A DNA stretch of 64,000 nucleotides from Anaeramoeba flamelloides (Eukaryota; Metamonada; Anaeramoebidae). The first letter of the stretch is position 1, and each line of letters opens with the position of its first letter. Under the pieces are notes generated by a model. The model saw nothing but the letters and a program-made list of their open reading frames with translations. It did no database searches and had not been told where the DNA came from. The position numbers were made by a program, and so were the translations under genes. The stretch lies in contig JANTQA010000075.1 in assembly GCA_027625915.1 (NCBI GenBank), positions 1,736,001 through 1,800,000 of the forward strand, read 5' to 3'. Positions 59,501 to 64,000 of this stretch are shown one piece after another.

Positions 59501-61429
59501 TTCGAGTTTATTTTATTGTCTGTGAATATTATTTTTATCTCTAATAACATTTTTATTGTCTTAAAAGATTATGAAGATGAAGATTTCTGGTTTAAATTTA
59601 AAAAATATGTTTTTTTTTTTTTTCAAAATTTTTAGTCATTTGTGTAAAATTATTTTTACTGATCCAAATTCAAAATTAACCCTGAAAAGTTTTTAAAGTA
59701 AAAATTTCATTGTGCTGTTGGCACTATCCAAACTTTTTCCAATCATCATATAGTTTACTTTCGGTCTCAATATACTTTGAAATAATTTGGAGAGGAAAAA
59801 TAGTAATATCAAAAACAAATATATTTTGAATTTGCAATTGTTTTGTTTGAAAATTTCTGAAAGTTTTTTTGAAAAATAAATGTTTTCATTCAAATTATCA
59901 AATAAAAATTAAAAATTAAATATTTTGACTTTCTTTTAATTGACCAACTTTTTAATCATTTTTATTGTTTAATGTCTTGTATTTCAATCCCCACATGGTA
60001 TAAAATATTAATAGTCCTTAATATTTTTTAAATGACTTTAATAAATAATGAAAATAAATTCATATTATCAATTATTTTCGTGTTGTTTTTGTTTAAATTA
60101 AATTTTCAATTTTAAAGATCAAAATCATTTTTTTTAATTCAGAGAAATTTTTGTTTTTATCAATTTTTTTTTTCTTTTGAATCTTTTTCTTTTTTTTTTC
60201 GATTTATTTTTTTCTTTTTTTATTTTACCAATCTTTTTTTTTTATCTAATTCCAGTTGAGAAAAAAAAATATCTTAGAAAATACCAATAAACAGTCAGAA
60301 AATTGAGACTATGTAATTTCCTTTAAAATGTCTATTTTTTTTAGAAAATAATCTTCTTGTTCAACAATTTTCAATGAAAGTACAGTAATAAAAAAATCGG
60401 TAAAGCTCATTTCAAAAAATGTTACAAACTTTTTTTTTAGTTTTTGTTTTTATTTTTTATAATTTTTAAAATATCAGATTTTTATATATTTAGAATGATT
60501 TATAATAGTGAATTACAAATCAGATTTAATTATTAGTTATTCTTGAATACAAAAGAATAATTGTTTTATTTTCAATTTATTATTTTAGGCGAGTTACAAT
60601 TTTTGAAATATAATTTTGATTATTATTATAAAAACCATATGTTTACTTGTTTTTGAAATTAAAATAAATGGGCGGCATAAATAAAATTATTTTATTAATT
60701 TTCAGTAATTTTTTTTTGTTTTTCATCTTCTCTAGAGTCGAGTAATATTGAAATTAAAAAAATTATTTTTTAATTTATCAATAACGAATGAAAAAATGAT
60801 TATTATTATTTACAAATGATTTTATAGAAACTAAGATGGGGAAAAAACAGTTAGAAAAAAATATTTTTTTGAAATAAATTATAAATATCAATTCAATTGA
60901 AAAAAAAAAAAAAAAATATTTTAGAAGTACATACAAAAAGAAAAGAAAGATACATATTTAGAAGAAAGGAAAAGAAAAGAAAGATATCGAGTTATAAAAA
61001 AAAAGAAAATTAATTAAAAAAAAAAAAGAATATAAATACTCTAGTTGTATCGCCAATAGAAATTGTAATTGAGTGTTTTAGCTGTTTGATAATATGAAAA
61101 CCATATTTTTTTAATTTAATTAAGCCCTTTGATTTTTTTCCTTTATCTAATTTTAAATCGAAAATACTAAAACTGACATCATAATATCCTAATTTTAAAT
61201 ATTTTTCTTTTAATGGATTGCTCTTTGTGCTCTTTGTGCTCTTTGGTTTCTTTTTTTTTTGTTGATTTTTTGATTTTGATTTCCTAATTAGATCTTGTAT
61301 ACGCGTCTTAAATGTTTTCCTTTCTTTAGAATTGGGTATTAGAATGTTTAATATTTCATTTGAATTGCTCTGTATTGAAATAATACCATCTTCTGTTTTT
61401 TCCAGCTATTATAGAGATTCGTATATAAG

Positions 61430-61460
<31 letters not shown>

Positions 61461-61881
61461 AATAAAATATAACAATAAAATTAGAAAAACATATTTGTAT
61501 ATAATTGAAATAGTTCTTCTTGTAAAAAAAATATATAAGAAAAAAGTTTTCAAAACTAACTATAAAAAGGTAGATCATAAAAAAATTAAAGTACTTCAAG
61601 AATTAAACTATTTCTCAAAAATTTCAAACCTTTTTTTTTTTTTTGAGAATTATCAATAAGTTCACAGATGCAAAAATGATTTCTGAATTTTTCATTTTTT
61701 TTTGTTAAAACTGTGATTTTTTCCTTAACTATTATACTTTTCCGGTATGTCACAAGGATCAAGAAACTTGCAAGTATATTTGATCTTTTAAATAACAACA
61801 AATTCCATTTAATAAACCATTTGAAGATTTTTGAGTTTATTTGAATTTGAAAAATATATTTTCGATTTTTTCTTGATGTTT
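56597..61881 (-). CDS. Unidentified multi-module protein, tandem PH-like domains (5' end unresolved)
   Basis: Four linked exons: 61881-61595, 61405-61040, 58652-58176 and 58057-56597. The three introns (189, 2387 and 118 nt) are all GT-AG and phase 0. The reading frame is open throughout, giving at least 862 residues; the first visible exon begins with two bases of a split codon and no ATG, so an upstream exon is missing. No family is recognised by name. The sequence repeats a ~100-residue pattern about six times: beta-strand-like segments ending in an amphipathic helix (FKTRIQDLIRK, FLKEFENIYLNFK, LFVNKIESVIEQL, SFCKKYIKFLSKI, FNSKFQSMKK, SFINLWKSFDG), as in pleckstrin-homology folds. A charged linker with (NE)5 and Lys-rich tracts lies at ~684-772. 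A role in membrane or scaffold binding would be a guess. Confidence 0.65.
58653..61039. other. 2.4-kb intron of the PH-like gene
   Basis: AT-rich intron. It contains an AAT/AGT trinucleotide tract (58673-58741), many A and T runs and a purine-rich stretch with AAAGAAAAGAAAGA motifs near 60940-61010. No nested exon or paired element ends were found. Confidence 0.5.
58673..58741 (+). repeat. AAT-type trinucleotide microsatellite
   Basis: About 69 bp of AATAATAAT interrupted by a few AGT and TAATT units, at the 5' side of an exon of the minus-strand gene. It lies only ~20 bp from the splice acceptor at 58653, within the expected branch-point/polypyrimidine zone. Confidence 0.8.
61431..61453 (+). 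repeat. TA microsatellite
   Basis: A run of about 11 TA units in the 189-nt intron of the PH-like gene. Similar TA tracts lie near 6772-6796, 11838-11863, 13364-13378 and 48729-48748. Confidence 0.8.
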
Positions 61882-61973
61882 CTACTCCAAATCACTTTTT
61901 TTCTTTTTTAAATATAATAAAATGTTACAAAATACATCAAATATATTTGATAAAGTTTCCTGACTCTTGGGGG

Positions 61974-62047
61974 CACACCGGAAAAGTATAATAGTTAATG
62001 AAAAAATCACAATTTTAACAAAAAAAAATGAAAAATTCAGAAATCAT
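61974..62047 (+). pseudogene. Inverted partial copy of the adjacent exon
   Basis: CACACCGGAAAAGTATAATA through AAATTCAGAAATCATTTT repeats, on the plus strand, the minus-strand coding segment at 61675-61750 with about four differences including one A-run length change. The copied segment encodes RKSIIVKEKITVLTKKNE in the gene. In the copy the frame ends in TGA after the A run. Confidence 0.8.
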
Positions 62048-62219
62048 TTTAACACATATTATTTTTGAGAAGGGAATAAAAAGAAAATAAAAAGTTCATA
62101 AATTAATCCAAATTTATATCACCACACTATTGAGGAGCGAGTTTAATAAAAAAAAAATAAAATTGTAGTCCATGTATATACATTAACTTTGTTTTTGTCA
62201 TAAGTGCTAAAAAAAATTC

Positions 62220-62770
62220 CAATATTTTTTCAAATATCAATTATTTTTTATAATTGACCTTTGAAGAATAATATAAGAAAGAATTAGAATAATAAATATC
62301 AAAGGATAGTTGATACTCATCTGAAGTAAATCTAATCAATCAATATTATTTTCTTACAAATTGAAAAACTCAAAATTCAGGTATACATTGAAAAAAAAAA
62401 CAATTTTTTTTGTTGATCCTCTATTCAAGATAAAAGAAAATTTTGATAGAAATCAATATGATTTTTCTACAATAATTCTCACTGTTTCAAAAACATTTGA
62501 ATAACAAGTTTTTACTACGTGATTACCGATTTTGCAATGAAAAAAAAAATTTAAAAATGAATTATCTATCAAAAAAAAAATCGAAAAAAAGAAAAAAGCA
62601 AAAATATGTGAAAAAATTGTGAAAATAATGATTTCATTTTAGAAATTTCCAAAATAAATTTTTTCTTTTAATATCCATTCAAACCCTTTAAATGTGTATA
62701 ATTAATACATTGTGAATATGTCCTTTCGACTGTAAAATAGTTTATAAATAGAACTTATTTCCAAAAAAAT
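62220..62770 (+). repeat. Dispersed repeat P, copy 2
   Basis: A diverged direct match to 24367-25080 (TTCAAATATCAATTATTTTT, GACCTTTGAAGAA, AATTGAAAAACTCAAA, GACTGTAAAATAGTTTATAA). It lacks ~100 bp present in copy 1. Confidence 0.55.
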
Positions 62771-64000
62771 GTTTATTTTTTTTATATTTCATTTTTTGGA
62801 AATATTGCAATAAAAATATTTTCTTTTTAAGCAGTTCTATTCATAAATTGATAATATAAATACTGGTTTAATTAGTACATATTAGTCAATATTTCAAATT
62901 ATTTTCATCAAAATATTCTGGAAAAAATGAAAAAAAAAATGCACCACTTTTTTGGAAATACCTTAGATAAAATTATGAAGCAAAATTTTCTTCAATATTT
63001 TAGAATTAATTTTATTGTTATTTTAACATAACTTAGATTTATTTATTTTATTTTTTTGCTTATTTTGAAAAAATTCAGCTACAAGGTGATCTTCAAAAAA
63101 GTCTTAAATTTTTCAATTTTCTAGTTTCTGTGATTTATTTGATTTGTTGAAAAATTATTTTTGAAACAAACAATCAAGTAACCTTAATTTTTTAATTTAT
63201 GTGATCACATCAAAATTTTTTTGGAAAAAATCAAAGTCTTTTTACAACATTTCTAATTGGTTTGTTAGGAAATTATTTTATTCAATAAATTTATTTTAAG
63301 TTGGAAAAAATGATAAATCGATTCAAGGGTTTTTATAAATTTTAGTAAAATACAATAAGAAATTTTATTTATTTTTTAAAAAAAAAAAATAATTAATGTT
63401 TAAAAAATCATTTTACAAAGTTTGTAATTTATAGATCAACCAAATATTGTTGGACTTTCTTTTTTGTCTTTCAGATATAATATTAATTTTGATAAAAAAT
63501 ATTTTGTATAACAATTTGAAAAAAGTAAGGACTTTATTATAAAATTATTTTATAATAAATTCAATTCAACAATATTCTTCATTTTTTTAACAAATATCTT
63601 TTATAAATATATCATAAAATTACAACCATAAGAAGTTTTTTTTCTTATTTTTTACAAAATTTATTTTTTTAGAAAATTATAATAATTATCACTTTACTAT
63701 TTATTATTTTATCAAAATACTAATTAAAGAAAAAAAATAAAGAATAATTTTTATGGAAGGGTGGTAGGTATAAAAAGAATTTTAATATTCAAAAAAAAAA
63801 AAAAAAAAAACTGAGAATTTCTTCAAAAAATAAATCAGACAATATAAAAATATTGTTCTGTTCAAAAAAACAGTATTTTGTTGTAATCAAGTAAGTTTAC
63901 TTTTTGAAATAAATAAATTGTGAAATTTCAAAGAGAAAAAATCTTAATTATGGACTCAAAACTGTCGAATTTTAAAATTTCACAGAAATGTGGAGCAAAC

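Larger units (their letters stand above)
61882..64000. other. Right flank: upstream region of the PH-like gene, repeat P
   Basis: It should contain the missing first exon(s) of the minus-strand gene, or that exon lies past the window; none could be assigned. It contains an inverted copy of part of the first visible exon (61974-62047) and repeat P copy 2 (62220-62770), followed by a weak relative of repeat B (62770-62965). From 63000 to the end nothing is recognised apart from A/T runs. Confidence 0.5.

Overview
The window is very AT-rich eukaryotic DNA (roughly four fifths A+T by eye) using the standard stop codons and GT-AG spliceosomal introns. Eight protein-coding genes can be supported, separated and interrupted by long non-coding tracts packed with short terminal-inverted-repeat elements, foldbacks, microsatellites and homopolymers. 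Low-complexity Lys/Glu, Asn/Glu, Asn and Gln tracts inside otherwise conserved proteins, together with a TOM1/THH1-like membrane protein and a PHO4 transporter carrying a huge charged loop, suggest a free-living amoeboid protist, perhaps an Anaeramoeba-type metamonad. That placement is inference; no rRNA or organelle gene is present to test it.

Layout. 1-3474: repeats only. 3475-9767 (+): TOM1/THH1-like seven-helix membrane protein in three exons with a 5.26-kb intron that contains a 1.77-kb TIR element, itself split by a 258-bp MITE. 9768-16493: repeat-rich spacer with a second copy of that TIR element, a 516-bp MITE, a 77-bp GT microsatellite and a 1.44-kb palindrome split by a 196-bp MITE. 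16494-23238 (+): PHO4-family phosphate transporter in three exons with a 3.97-kb intron holding a 1.1-kb foldback and two dispersed repeats. 27586-28458 (-) and 29004-29327 (+): divergent METTL18-like protein-histidine methyltransferase and Asterix (WDR83OS) ER membrane protein, lying between two inverted ~95-bp repeats 2.25 kb apart. 33965-35501 (-): spartin/senescence-domain protein. 40672-41656 (+): ribosomal protein eL24, whose start codon lies in a 5-nt exon. 44668-46500: broken DDE_Tnp_4-type DNA transposon flanked and split by three copies of one 196-bp MITE. 47518-52807 (-): the large U2AF subunit (RS, RRM1, RRM2, UHM) in three exons, one intron apparently of GC-AG type. 56597-61881 (-): an unrecognised multi-exon gene that seems to be a tandem array of about six PH-like modules; its 5' end is not resolved.

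The genes do not form a pathway: the set is ordinary housekeeping (splicing, translation, ER membrane-protein biogenesis, phosphate uptake) with one unknown. Exon joins were accepted where splice sites, reading phase and protein homology agreed. Several real exons lack a start codon (51543-51838, 61040-61405, the 5' part of 48570-47518), so simple ORF calling misses them. No virus-like element was recognised.

The most interesting points are the multi-module PH-like gene with an inverted copy of one of its exons just upstream, the loss of conserved acidic residues in the second half of the phosphate transporter, the GC-AG intron and paired ULM-like motifs in U2AF65, the TIR-flanked METTL18/Asterix pair, and a set of TA-target MITE families whose nesting gives relative insertion order.
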